Assembly: GCA_963667505.2 (NCBI GenBank)
Contig: OY763490.2
Span: 2,914,001-2,978,000, forward strand
Direction of reading: 5' to 3'
DNA length: 64,000 nt
Source: Aldehydirespirator sp963667505
GTDB lineage: Bacteria > Actinomycetota > Acidimicrobiia > Acidimicrobiales > Aldehydirespiratoraceae
Notes under the pieces: model-generated
The model's database searches: none
What the model was told of the DNA's origin: nothing
What the model saw: the letters and a program-made list of their open reading frames with translations, nothing else
In this document: piece by piece, positions 16,267 to 25,464 of the stretch
Layout of the letters: each line of letters opens with the position of its first letter
Position numbering within the stretch: position 1 is the first letter of the stretch
Program-made: the position numbers and the translations under genes

Positions 16267-16695
16267 ATGAACACGATGAAGGTCGAGACCCTCACCCTCG
16301 AAGGGGCCAAGCTGGCGGCCGACGCCGCGCTGTCGACGGCCGACGACGAGGGCCTGGCCGTGTGCGTGGCCGTGGTGAACGCCACCGGCAACCTGGTGCT
16401 GGTGCACCGCATGGACAACGTGGTGGAGATCGCGCTGGAGAACGCCATCGCCAAGGCGGTGGCCGCGCTGACGTTCAAGCGCGATACCGGGGAGCTGTCG
16501 GACTACTTCCAGAAGGACACCTCCCTGGGCCCGCCCATGACCGCTCGCCACCACATCCTGGCGGTGGAGGGCGGCGAGCCGCTGACCACCTCGGGCGGGA
16601 CCGTCGTGGGAGCGCTGGGCATCTCCGGCGCCAAGCACGCCGAGGACGTGGTGTGCTCGAAGGCCGCGGCCGCGGCCTTCACCGCCGCCGCCTGA
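16267..16695 (+). CDS. GlcG/HbpS haem-binding-like protein
   Basis: The 142-residue protein matches the GlcG/HbpS family (PF03928): LTLEGAKLAADAALSTADDEG, VCVAVVNATGNLVLVHRMDN, AVEGGEPLTTSGGTVVGALGISG, and a C-terminal helix ending KAAAAAFTAAA. Family members bind haem or corrinoids or accompany glycolate and diol catabolic genes, often without a known activity. It lies 60 bp after RidA with an AGGAG ribosome-binding site at about 16255, and 10 bp before the next gene, consistent with an operon. Confidence 0.85.
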   Translation: MNTMKVETLTLEGAKLAADAALSTADDEGLAVCVAVVNATGNLVLVHRMDNVVEIALENAIAKAVAALTFKRDTGELSDYFQKDTSLGPPMTARHHILAVEGGEPLTTSGGTVVGALGISGAKHAEDVVCSKAAAAAFTAAA

Positions 16696-16705
16696 GGGTC
16701 CTCCG

Positions 16706-17059
16706 ATGACAGAGGGCCACGAAGACCACACCAACCCGATCCTGAAGGACCTGCCCGAGGGATCGTTCGCGTTCCACTACACCCTGCAGGCCAAGCCAGG
16801 ACGGGGCCAGGACTTCATCGACGCATTCGAGGCCTGGGACCACAGCGACGACAACATCGTCCACACCACGCCGGGCATCGTGCACGAAGGGGTGCTCTAC
16901 CGCAGCGAGGACGACGCCGACCGCTTCTACCTCATCGGCACTTGGAACCACCGCGAGAACCATCGCAACGTGGTGGCCCGGCTGATCGAGCAGCGCCCGG
17001 CGTGGATGGACATGCTGACCGAGGACATAGTCCCCGAGTACTGCGAGATCATCGGCTGA
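16706..17059 (+). CDS. ABM/Dabb-like small ferredoxin-fold protein
   Basis: The 117-residue protein resembles the antibiotic-biosynthesis-monooxygenase type of dimeric alpha-beta barrel: FAFHYTLQAKPGRGQDFIDAFEAW, a middle HEGVLYRSEDDADRFYLIGTW, and a C-terminal helix VARLIEQRPAWMDMLTEDI. Such proteins act as small cofactor-less oxygenases or cyclases, or as stress proteins. It sits 10 bp after the GlcG-like gene and 69 bp before the indolepyruvate oxidoreductase gene. No substrate can be inferred. Confidence 0.65.
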   Translation: MTEGHEDHTNPILKDLPEGSFAFHYTLQAKPGRGQDFIDAFEAWDHSDDNIVHTTPGIVHEGVLYRSEDDADRFYLIGTWNHRENHRNVVARLIEQRPAWMDMLTEDIVPEYCEIIG

Positions 17060-17128
17060 GGCCGTCCTCCTAGGCTGGTCCCGGCCTCTCGCCGACATCC
17101 TCACGCAGCCCGACCTCAAGGAGAACCG

Positions 17129-20100
17129 GTGCTCCAGGACTTCGATCTCGATCAGAAGTTCACGCTGGAACGGGGGCGGGTGCTGCTGACCGGGGTCCAG
17201 GCGCTGGTCCGGCTGCCGGTCGACCAGCACCGCGCCGACGCGGCCCGGGGCCTGCGCACCGCCACCTTCATCTCCGGCTACCAGGGCTCGCCGCTGGGCA
17301 CCGTCGACCTCACCATCGAGCGCAACATGGCCCTGCTGGAGGCCCACGACGTCGTGTGGGTGCCAGGCGTGAACGAGGAGCTGGCCGCCACTGCGGTGTG
17401 GGGCAGCCAGGAGCCGCTGCTCGGACCGCTGGCCCGCCACGACGGCGTGGTCGGCATGTGGTACGGCAAGGGTCCCGGCGTGGACCGCTGCGGCGACGTG
17501 TTCAAGCACGCCAACTTCAAGGGCGCCGCCCCCAACGGCGGGGTGCTGGTGCTGGCCGGCGACGACCCGACGGCCAAGTCGTCGACGCTGCCCACCCAGG
17601 TGGAGCCAGCCTTCTACGACGCCCAGATGCCGGTGCTGTACCCCGGCACGATGCAGGAGGTCATCGACCTAGGGCTGCACGGCATCGCGCTGTCGCGGTA
17701 TTCGGGCCTGTGGACCGCTTTCAAGATCGTCACCACCGTCGCCGACGGGTTCGGCGTCGCCGAGGTGGCCCCCGACCGGATCGTCCCCGTCGACCCGCGA
17801 CTGGAGATCGACGGCGAGCCGTGGCGCCACGTCCAGCGGCCCGGCCTGGTCACGCCGCTCAGCCTCGAGCAGGAGAAGGACATCGCCTACGGGCGGCTGG
17901 AGGCTGCGGTGGCCTACGCCGCGGCCAACGGCCTCAACGAGATCAGCGGCGCCACCGGAGCGGCCCGGCTGGGGATCGTGGCCGCGGGCCGCACCTTCCA
18001 GGAGCTGCGCCAGGCCCTCGGCGACCTCGGCCTCGACGACGACAGCCTGGGCCGCTTCGGCATCCGGCTGCTGCGGCTCGGGATGGTCTGGCCGGTGGAG
18101 CCCGAGATCGTGCGCCGCTTCGCCGGGGGACTCGACGAGATCCTGGTGCTGGACGAGAAGCGGGCCTTCATCGAGCTGTTCGTACGCGACATCCTCTACG
18201 GCCGGGCCGGAGCGCCGCGGGTGGTGGGCAAGACCGACGAGCGGGGCCGACGGCTGGTGCCCGCCGACGGCGAGCTGACCGCCGACCGGATCGCGGCGGT
18301 CGTGGCGGACCGGCTGCGCTCCGGGGTGCTCGGAGGCGACATCGGCGCCCTGCCGGTAACGGTCGAGGCCCGCCTGGCCCTCATCGAGGAGGCTGCGAAG
18401 GCGGGCGCGGCGGAGGTCGCCCGGACGCCGTACTGGTGCAGCGGCTGCCCCCACAACCGCTCCACCGCCGCGCCGGAGGGATCGTTCGTCGGCGCCGGGG
18501 TGGGCTGTCACGCCATGGCGCTGTGGATCGACGACCGCGCCCAGATCGTGCACCAGATGGGCGGCGAGGGCGCCACCTGGATCGGCCGGGCCCCGTTCAC
18601 CGACCGGCCCCACATCTTCCAGAACGTAGGCGACGGCACGTTCTTCCATTCGGCCAGCCTGGCGGTGCGGGCCGCGGTGGCCGCGGGCGTCGACATCACC
18701 TACAAGATCCTCTACAACGGCGCGGTGGCCATGACCGGGGGCCAGGACGTGGCCGGCGTGGTCGGCGTGCCCGAGCTCACCCAGTCGATGTCCGCCGAGG
18801 GGGTGAGCCGCATCATCGTGTGCAGCGACGACCCGCAGCGCCACACCGACGGCACCCCGCTGGCCGAGGGTGCCGAGCTGTGGGGCCGGGACCGGCTCGA
18901 CGAGGCCCAGCTCCTGCTGCGGGACACGCCCGGCGTGACCGTGCTCATCTACGACCAGCAGTGCGCGGCCGAGAAGCGCCGGGAGCGCAAGCGAGGCCTG
19001 CGCCCCACGCCCACGAAGCGGATCTTCATCAACGAGGCGGTGTGCGAGGGATGCGGCGACTGCGGGGCCAAGAGCCACTGCCTGTCGGTGCAGCCGGTGG
19101 AGACCGAGCTGGGCACCAAGACCCGCATCCATCAGTCGTCGTGCAACTTCGACTACACGTGCATAGAGGGCGACTGCCCGTCGTTCATCCGGGTGGAGAC
19201 CCGGCCGGCCAAGGGCAAGGCCGAGGCCCCCGCGGCGGGCGCGGTCCGGGCGGCCCGGGCCCAGCCGCCCGCCGACATCGCCGAGCCGGACCGGCCGGTG
19301 CCAGGCCCCGACGGCTACGGGCTGTTCATGGCGGGCGTGGGCGGCACCGGCGTGGTGACGGTGAGCCAGGTGCTGGCCACCGCCGCGCTGCTCGACGGCC
19401 TAGGCGTCATGGGCGTCGACCAGACCGGCCTGAGCCAGAAGGGCGGGCCGGTGGTGTCGCACCTGCGCTTCTTCGACGGCGAGGCCGAGGGCTCCAACAT
19501 GATCGGCGCGGGCGGCGCCGACTGCTATCTGGGCCTGGACCTGCTGGTGGCCGCCGACCCCAAGAACCTGGCCCTGGCGGATCCCGAGCGCACGGTGGCG
19601 GTGGTGTCGACCAGCAAGCTGCCCACCGGCGACATGGTGGCCCACGTCGCCGAGACCTACCCGGAGATCGACGGGATGCTGGCCGCCATCGACGAGGCCA
19701 CCCGGGCGAGCGAGGGCGTCCGCCTCGACGCCGACCGGATGGCCGACGCCCTGCTCGGCACGGCCATGCCCGCCAACGTGCTGGCGCTGGGAGCCGCGTA
19801 CCAGGCGGGCGGGATCCCGGTGTCGGCCGACGCCATCGAGCGGGCCATCGAGCTCAACGGGGTGGCGGTGGCGGCCAACCTGGCCGCGTTCCGGTGGGGA
19901 CGGGTGTACGTGCGCGAGGGCGCCGACGGCCTGGTCAGCCTGGCCGGCACGCCCGCCGCCGCGACGCCCGACGAGCCGGTCGCCGCGCCCGGCCTGGGCT
20001 TGGACTCGGTCCCGGACAAGGCCGTGGCCGCCGCCCGGTCGCTGGTGCAGAACTCGGGCCTGGCCGAGGTGGTCGGCGAGGGCGCCGAGGCCCTGGCTGA

Positions 20101-20740
20101 GCTGGTGGAGCGGCGGGCTGCCGACCTGGTGGACTACCAGTCGGCCGCGCTGGCCTCCGAGTACGTGGACTTCGTTGACGCGGCGTCGGCCCGGGAGCGC
20201 GAGGTGATGGGCGACCGGACCGAGCTGTCCTCCTCGGTGGCCCGCCACCTCTACAAGCTGACCGCCTACAAGGACGAGTACGAGGTGGCCCGGCTGCACC
20301 TGCGGCCCGGCGTGGCCGAGGCGATGCGCGAGGCGGTGGGCGACTTCGGGCGGCACCGGATCCTGCTGCACCCGCCGGTGCTGAGAGCCATGGGACTGAA
20401 GCGCAAGATCTCGCTGGGACCGTTCCAGCGGCCGGCGCTGGCGCTGCTCAAGGCCGGGCGCCGTCTGCGGGGCACCCCGTTCGACCTGTTCGGATACGCC
20501 AAGGTGCGCCGACTGGAGCGGAAGCTGATCGCCGAGTACCGGGCCCTCATGGAGGCCGAGCTGGACGGCCTGACGCCGGCCTCCTACGAGCGGGCCGTGC
20601 GGCTGGCCCGGCTCCCCGACGTGATCAGGGGCTACGAGGACGTGAAGCTGGCCAGCGTGGAGCGCTTCCGCGCCGAGGTCCGGGCCGTGCTCGCCCCCGA
20701 AGCCCAGCCGGTGGCCCTAACTGCCAAACCGGTCCGTTAG
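17129..20740 (+). CDS. Indolepyruvate:ferredoxin oxidoreductase family protein, single chain
   Basis: The 1203-residue thiamine-diphosphate enzyme oxidatively decarboxylates 2-oxoacids (aryl pyruvates in characterised relatives), passing electrons to ferredoxin. Order: alpha-type pyrimidine-binding part (SGYQGSPLGTVDLTIER near 50), TPP-binding part with YWCSGCPHNRST near 432 and GVGCHAMALW, an iron-sulfur segment CEGCGDCGAKSHC near 638 plus further Cys (SSCNFDYTCIEGDCPSF), a gamma-subunit domain from GVGGTGVVTVSQ near 735, and a long C-terminal region of the DUF6537 type. Archaeal homologues use separate subunits; actinobacterial ones are fused like this. GTG 17129 follows AAGGAGAA. The context suggests amino-acid-derived 2-oxoacid oxidation. 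Confidence 0.9.
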   Translation: MLQDFDLDQKFTLERGRVLLTGVQALVRLPVDQHRADAARGLRTATFISGYQGSPLGTVDLTIERNMALLEAHDVVWVPGVNEELAATAVWGSQEPLLGPLARHDGVVGMWYGKGPGVDRCGDVFKHANFKGAAPNGGVLVLAGDDPTAKSSTLPTQVEPAFYDAQMPVLYPGTMQEVIDLGLHGIALSRYSGLWTAFKIVTTVADGFGVAEVAPDRIVPVDPRLEIDGEPWRHVQRPGLVTPLSLEQEKDIAYGRLEAAVAYAAANGLNEISGATGAARLGIVAAGRTFQELRQALGDLGLDDDSLGRFGIRLLRLGMVWPVEPEIVRRFAGGLDEILVLDEKRAFIELFVRDILYGRAGAPRVVGKTDERGRRLVPADGELTADRIAAVVADRLRSGVLGGDIGALPVTVEARLALIEEAAKAGAAEVARTPYWCSGCPHNRSTAAPEGSFVGAGVGCHAMALWIDDRAQIVHQMGGEGATWIGRAPFTDRPHIFQNVGDGTFFHSASLAVRAAVAAGVDITYKILYNGAVAMTGGQDVAGVVGVPELTQSMSAEGVSRIIVCSDDPQRHTDGTPLAEGAELWGRDRLDEAQLLLRDTPGVTVLIYDQQCAAEKRRERKRGLRPTPTKRIFINEAVCEGCGDCGAKSHCLSVQPVETELGTKTRIHQSSCNFDYTCIEGDCPSFIRVETRPAKGKAEAPAAGAVRAARAQPPADIAEPDRPVPGPDGYGLFMAGVGGTGVVTVSQVLATAALLDGLGVMGVDQTGLSQKGGPVVSHLRFFDGEAEGSNMIGAGGADCYLGLDLLVAADPKNLALADPERTVAVVSTSKLPTGDMVAHVAETYPEIDGMLAAIDEATRASEGVRLDADRMADALLGTAMPANVLALGAAYQAGGIPVSADAIERAIELNGVAVAANLAAFRWGRVYVREGADGLVSLAGTPAAATPDEPVAAPGLGLDSVPDKAVAAARSLVQNSGLAEVVGEGAEALAELVERRAADLVDYQSAALASEYVDFVDAASAREREVMGDRTELSSSVARHLYKLTAYKDEYEVARLHLRPGVAEAMREAVGDFGRHRILLHPPVLRAMGLKRKISLGPFQRPALALLKAGRRLRGTPFDLFGYAKVRRLERKLIAEYRALMEAELDGLTPASYERAVRLARLPDVIRGYEDVKLASVERFRAEVRAVLAPEAQPVALTAKPVR

Positions 20741-20750
20741 CGCCCCGGGC

Positions 20751-21974
20751 ATGGCCGACGCCGAAGCGGCGCCCTCGACAGCCTCGACAAGTTCTGGCGC
20801 ATCTCCCGTTCAGGCGGTGGCCGCCTCGGTGGCCTGCGTCACCGCCAGCGTCATGCCGGGATTCCTGGCCGGCGCGCTCGGCAGCGACATCAAGGCCGAG
20901 TTCGGCGTCGGCGACACCGGACTCGGCCTGGCGCTCGCACTGACCTACGTCTTCGCGGCGGTGGCCATCGTCCACGCGGGCGAGCTGTCGGACCGGATCG
21001 GCTACCGCCGTAGCCTGATCGTCTCCATGGAGGTCACGATGGCCGGCTACCTGGTGGTGGCCTTCTTGGCCCGATCGTTCGCGACGCTGCTGGTGGGGCT
21101 CACAGTGGCCGGCGCGGGACTGACGCTGGCCGGCCCGGCCGCCAAGGTGCTGGTTGCCGACCATGTGTCGCCGGAGCGTCAGGGCCTGGCCTTCGGGGTG
21201 CACATGTCGGCCATTCCGCTGGGGCCCCTTCTGGCCGGGCTGACCGTTCCTTTGGTGGGCGGCACGGACGGATGGCGCTGGCCGTTCGTCGGGGGCGCCC
21301 TCCTCGCCGGTGCCGGGATGCTGATGCTCCCCCGCGAGCGGGCGCCGGCGCCATCGGCTGTTCGGGCCGCGAGGGATCCCGCCGCGGGCCGGTTCGCGCA
21401 CGTGAGGATGGGGCCTCTGTTCGTGTTCGCGGCAGCGGCCATGCTGGCCTCCTGCTCGGTGGTGGCCGCGGCCGCGTTCTTCGTGGTCAACAGCGAGAAC
21501 GCGGGCATATCCGAGAGCACGGCCGGACTGCTGCTGTCGGCGGCCAGCGCCGGGGTGATGACCGTGCGCATCGCGCTGGGCGCGCTGGCCGACCGGGTCC
21601 GCACCGGTGCGGTCAGCACCGTCGCGGTGCTCCTGACCGCCAGTGCGGCCGGCTACGCGCTGATGGCCGCCAGCACGCCCTGGCTGTACGCGCTGGGCGG
21701 GCAGGCCGCCATCATCCTCGGGTGGTCCTGGCCGGGGCTGATGGTGCTGGCCCTTGTGCGGATCTATCCCCAGGCACCCGGACTGGCATCCTCGTTCGTC
21801 ATCGGGGGACTCAACCTCGGCGCGGTGGTCGGTCCGGTGGCCTTCGGCGCGATCAGCGACGCGGCGTCGTCGTCCGTCGCGCTGGCGGCAGCCGCCGCCT
21901 GGGTCCTGGGCGCAGCCGTGCTCAGCCTGATGAGCCGGGTCCGCCTCGAGAGCGGCCTCTCGTCACGGGCCTAG
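20751..21974 (+). CDS. MFS transporter
   Basis: This is a 407-residue MFS carrier with loop motif GELSDRIGYRRSL near residue 80 and a second-half ALADRVRTG. The SFVIGGLNLGAVVGPVAFG in its C-terminal half matches the paralogues at 3556 and 62330 and the pseudogene fragment at 23255. It begins 10 bp after the indolepyruvate oxidoreductase stop, so the two are probably co-transcribed; it may import the precursor of that enzyme's substrate. Its stop shares four bases (CTAG, 21971-21974) with the convergent Rieske gene. Confidence 0.87.
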   Translation: MADAEAAPSTASTSSGASPVQAVAASVACVTASVMPGFLAGALGSDIKAEFGVGDTGLGLALALTYVFAAVAIVHAGELSDRIGYRRSLIVSMEVTMAGYLVVAFLARSFATLLVGLTVAGAGLTLAGPAAKVLVADHVSPERQGLAFGVHMSAIPLGPLLAGLTVPLVGGTDGWRWPFVGGALLAGAGMLMLPRERAPAPSAVRAARDPAAGRFAHVRMGPLFVFAAAAMLASCSVVAAAAFFVVNSENAGISESTAGLLLSAASAGVMTVRIALGALADRVRTGAVSTVAVLLTASAAGYALMAASTPWLYALGGQAAIILGWSWPGLMVLALVRIYPQAPGLASSFVIGGLNLGAVVGPVAFGAISDAASSSVALAAAAAWVLGAAVLSLMSRVRLESGLSSRA

Positions 21975-23185
21975 CTGCCACCGGCCACGGGGACGTCTGA
22001 GGCATCCACCAACTCTGAGTCGTCCCAGGAATCGTCGGCTCCGGCGTCGTTGCCAGCCGGATCCTCGCCGTCGAACAGACGCACGGCCGTCTCGCCCACA
22101 GGTCCCTGCATTCCCCGGGCGTTCCGCTCGCAGTGGGCCCGCCAGACGGTGATGGACTTGTCGGGGCGGAACAGCCGCTCCGGCGGGATGCGGACCTGCT
22201 CGATCATCTGCTGGTCCTGGCGATTGAACTGCCACATGTACGCCCACCGGATGTACAGCCAGAACCGCAGCCCGAACAGGGCGGCTCTGAGGCCCTTGGC
22301 GTGGGACACGGCGAACATGAAGGAGAGGTGCGCGCCGTCGGTGGTCCCCATGAACACCTCGTAGGCCGTCCAGTCCGGCCACTGGATGCGCACCCAGCCG
22401 GGGAGACGGACAGAGCCGCGGACGACCACGTTGCGCTGCCACGGGCGGAAACCGTGGGGCCATCGGCCGAGCCCGGGATAGTCGACCTGCTCCACCACGT
22501 CGTCGACCGTGCGGACGAGCCAGTCGCCTTCCTGCTCGACGTGAACAACCCGGTAGGCGGGCTTGCGGCGGATCCATGTCCACACGACGCCGCGGTGCAG
22601 GTAGGTGGAATGGCCCTCGTCGAAGCCGTTCTCGACCGCGTAGCGCCAGTCGCCCTTCCTGGTGCGGAGCCAGCCCCGCACCTTGACCCCCGGTTGGAAG
22701 AACTCCTCGGGGACGTCCTGGTCAATGGGCGGCGGCTCCTGGTCGCCGACGTAGACGAAGACCACACCGGCCCTTTCCTCCACCGGGTACGTCCTCACTC
22801 TCACGCTCTTGTTCCCGACGATGGGCGAGTCGCGGCCGTCGACGAGGGCGGCCCGCAGGTTGCCGTCGGTCAGGTCGTAGGTCCATCCGTGGTATGGGCA
22901 GGAGATCGTGCCCGGGAACCAGCACTTGCCCATCGACAAGGGCACGCCGCGGTGGAGGCAGCGGTCGTTGAGGGCGAACGCCCTGCCCTCGTGGCGGATC
23001 AGGAAGAGTCGCTCGCCGCAGATGGTCACCGGCACCGGCTTGCGGCCGATGCTCTTGGAGAAGGCGACCGGGTACCAGTAGTTCCTCAGACCCTCGGACG
23101 CGGCCCGATAACGAGGCCACCGCTTGTAGGCGTGATCTCCGCTCGCCGAGTACGGCGCCTCGCGGGCACGACCAAGTGATGCCAT
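21971..23185 (-). CDS. Rieske non-haem iron oxygenase, alpha-type
   Basis: The roughly 404-residue protein has a Rieske [2Fe-2S] domain (RCLHRGVPLSMG, then CPYHGWTYDL), giving the CxH/CxxH ligand pairs near residues 75-95. A catalytic domain follows with ENGFDEGHSTYLH near 185, the D-x2-H-x4-H mononuclear iron site. Such enzymes hydroxylate, demethylate or open aromatic and other ring substrates using electrons from a reductase, which is not seen nearby. The C-terminal 30 residues are acidic and low-complexity. I use ATG 23185 (MASLGRAREAP); ATG 23194 is equally possible. Convergent with the MFS gene. Confidence 0.87.
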   Translation of the reverse strand: MASLGRAREAPYSASGDHAYKRWPRYRAASEGLRNYWYPVAFSKSIGRKPVPVTICGERLFLIRHEGRAFALNDRCLHRGVPLSMGKCWFPGTISCPYHGWTYDLTDGNLRAALVDGRDSPIVGNKSVRVRTYPVEERAGVVFVYVGDQEPPPIDQDVPEEFFQPGVKVRGWLRTRKGDWRYAVENGFDEGHSTYLHRGVVWTWIRRKPAYRVVHVEQEGDWLVRTVDDVVEQVDYPGLGRWPHGFRPWQRNVVVRGSVRLPGWVRIQWPDWTAYEVFMGTTDGAHLSFMFAVSHAKGLRAALFGLRFWLYIRWAYMWQFNRQDQQMIEQVRIPPERLFRPDKSITVWRAHCERNARGMQGPVGETAVRLFDGEDPAGNDAGADDSWDDSELVDASDVPVAGGS

Positions 23186-23254
23186 CGCCGCCATCTTTGC
23201 ACCTGTGCGATGCAACGGCTGATTCGGACCAGCCGACGAGCGGGCGAGCCCCAC

Positions 23255-23460
23255 GCGCCGGGGACGGGCCACCGCCTTCGTGGTGAGCGGCCTGAACCTG
23301 GTGCCGGTGTTCGGACCCGCCGTCTTCGGCCAGGTCAGCGCCGCCGCGTCGCCGTCCGCCTCGCTGGTCGTGTCCGCCCTATAGGCCCTAGCAGCCGCGA
23401 GCCTCAACCTCCTGGGTCGCCTGATGCAGGCCCGGCCCCAGCTCAGGGTGGCCGCACCTG
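23255..23460 (+). pseudogene. C-terminal remnant of an MFS transporter
   Basis: In the frame starting near 23255 the sequence reads ATAFVVSGLNLVPVFGPAVFG, then QVSAAASPSASLVVSAL, an in-frame TAG, and ALAAASLNLLGRLMQARPQ. This parallels the end of the intact MFS carrier at 20751 (SSFVIGGLNLGAVVGPVAFG...). Everything upstream of the last two helices is missing. It marks the left edge of the decayed island. Confidence 0.7.
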
Positions 23461-23508
23461 GGTCTCGATCGGAATCCCCGAGCCTCGGCTCACTACATTC
23501 ACGCGGGA

Positions 23509-24850
23509 ATGATCGACGACTTCTTGATCGAGCGGGAGCCCATCACTTGGTCTGCGCCTGACGGTTTCCCTGCGTCGCTGGTGCCTGATGGCATGTTCGC
23601 CCAGGATGCGCCTAGCGGTCTGGAGGTGGTGTTGGCGAGAGCCAGTCGTCGGCCTGCTGCCGCGGATCTGCGCCGAGCGTGGTCGAAACGACGTGGTGGC
23701 CGGGCCAGCCCGGTGCTGCTGATCGTCGCCTACCCCTCGGCCGACGGTGTCCGAGTGTCGCTGTGCGGGCCGGCGGGCGACCAGCCGACGGTGCAGCACG
23801 ACGTCGAGGTGTCGCAGGCCGAGCGGCTGGCTGAGGTGGCGCTGTGCGAGCCGAACCACCATGCGGCCACCCGGTTCCTGCTGGCCAACCTGCCCGAGCT
23901 GGACTCTCCCATGCCGGGACTGCGCAACGTCGGCCTGCTGGCCACTCGCGAACTGAAAGCGGGAGTGCCCGAGAGATCCGACTGGAAGACATCGGTCAAC
24001 CGGGCGAGGCCGCTGCTGTCGCTGAGGGGACGGCCGCTGGTGGAACGCCTGGGATTCGGTATCGAAGTCCTCTCCACCAACACGTCAATGCTCACCGTCA
24101 ACGGCCGCAACCAGGCCATCGCGGTCTTCTGCGACGAGGACGAGCCATTCGACGCCCCCGCGCCGCGCTTCAACGGCACGTCGCCGGTGTCGCAGGCGCT
24201 GGCGGTCGCCGACCAGAAGGCGGTGGACTGGGTGATCCTCACCCGATCCTCGGAGATCCGCCTGTACGCGGCCCGGACCGACACCGGCGTGGGCCGCAAG
24301 GGCCGCTCCGAGACGTTCGTCGAGCTCAACCTGTCGCTACTGCCCTCCGAACTGGCCGGGTACTTGCACCTGCTGTTCTCGGCGGACGCGCTCGTCGAGA
24401 ACGGCACTCTGAACGCGATCCTCGGCGACTGCGAGCGGTTCGCAACGGACCTGGCGGAGCGACTGCGCGAGCGCGTCTACTACGAGACGGTTCCTGCGCT
24501 GGCGTCGGCCATCGCCTCCCGAATTGGACGCGAGCCCACCGGCGAAGACCTGGAGGACGCCTACGAGCAGGTGATGCTGATCCTGTTCCGGCTGCTGTTC
24601 GTGGCCTACGCCGAGGACCAGGACCTGCTTCCCTACCGCACCAACGGCCACTACCAGGACCATTCGCTACAGCGGAGGGCACTGCGCCTCACCGAAGACC
24701 GCCGTGCGGGGCGGGAGACCTACGACCGGGCGGCCACATCGATGTGGGACGACGTCCGCCAACTCTGGCATGCGGTCGACGGTGGCAACAAAGGCTGGGG
24801 GGTACCCCCCTACAACGGTGGCCTGTTCTCTACCGACCCCGCCGTGAGCC
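23509..24850 (+). pseudogene. Type IIG restriction-modification enzyme, N-terminal fragment
   Basis: About 440 residues are readable. The opening MIDDFLIEREPITW, the central VDWVILTRSSEIRLYAAR and FVELNLSLLPSELAGYLHLLFS, and EQVMLILFRLLFVAYAEDQDLLPY are characteristic of the N-terminal nuclease/helical part of large Eco57I-class RM proteins, or of the related DrmMI/PglX-type methylases. The methylase domain itself (with its NPPY motif) is absent. Homology stops near 24840 and the DNA continues directly into an aminopeptidase tail in another frame, so a deletion has joined two genes. The matching C-terminal end lies at 30685-32524. Confidence 0.75.
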
Positions 24851-25464
24851 GAGCCGGCGCCGCTCAACAGCGGCGGCTCGGGCTTCTACCGCGAGGATGT
24901 CGGCGCCGAGGCGCTGGCGGCGGTCGCCGCGGCGGGGCCCGGCGACCGCTCCGCTGACGAGCGTCACGGCCTCGTCGACGACGCTTGGGCCGCGACCCTG
25001 GCCGGCGCTTTGGAGGCACCGGCGTTCCTCGACCTGGTGCTTCGGGGCTTCGGGGCCGAGCGCGACCTGACGGTGTGGCAGGCCCTGGCGGGCGCTTTGG
25101 CTCATCTGCGCCGGCTGCTGGACGGCGACGCGGCCCGGTGCTTCTGCGAATTGGCGGCGGGGGTGTCCGACGCGGCGGCGGCCGAGGTCGGGCTAGACCC
25201 TCCTGCCGGCGGCGAGAACGCGCGCACCAGCGAGCTGCGGGCGGTGCTGGTGCAGTTCCGGGGCGCGACCGCCGACCACGCGGCCACCGTCGAGGCCTGC
25301 CGTCAGCGGCTCGACCATCCGGACGCCACGCTGGCCGCCCCGGCCTTGGGGGTGGTGGCGGCCCACGGCGACGGCGACGACTTCGCCCGGATCCGCCGCC
25401 GTTTCGAGGAGGCGTCCGACCCGCAGACCGAGCAGCGCCATCTGGCCGCGCTGGCCGACTTCGG

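Noticed and set aside
17356..20100. Very long alternative plus-strand frame inside the indolepyruvate oxidoreductase gene
   Set aside because: Its product is Arg/Gly/Pro-rich low-complexity sequence without motifs, whereas the chosen frame has TPP, Fe-S and gamma domains throughout.
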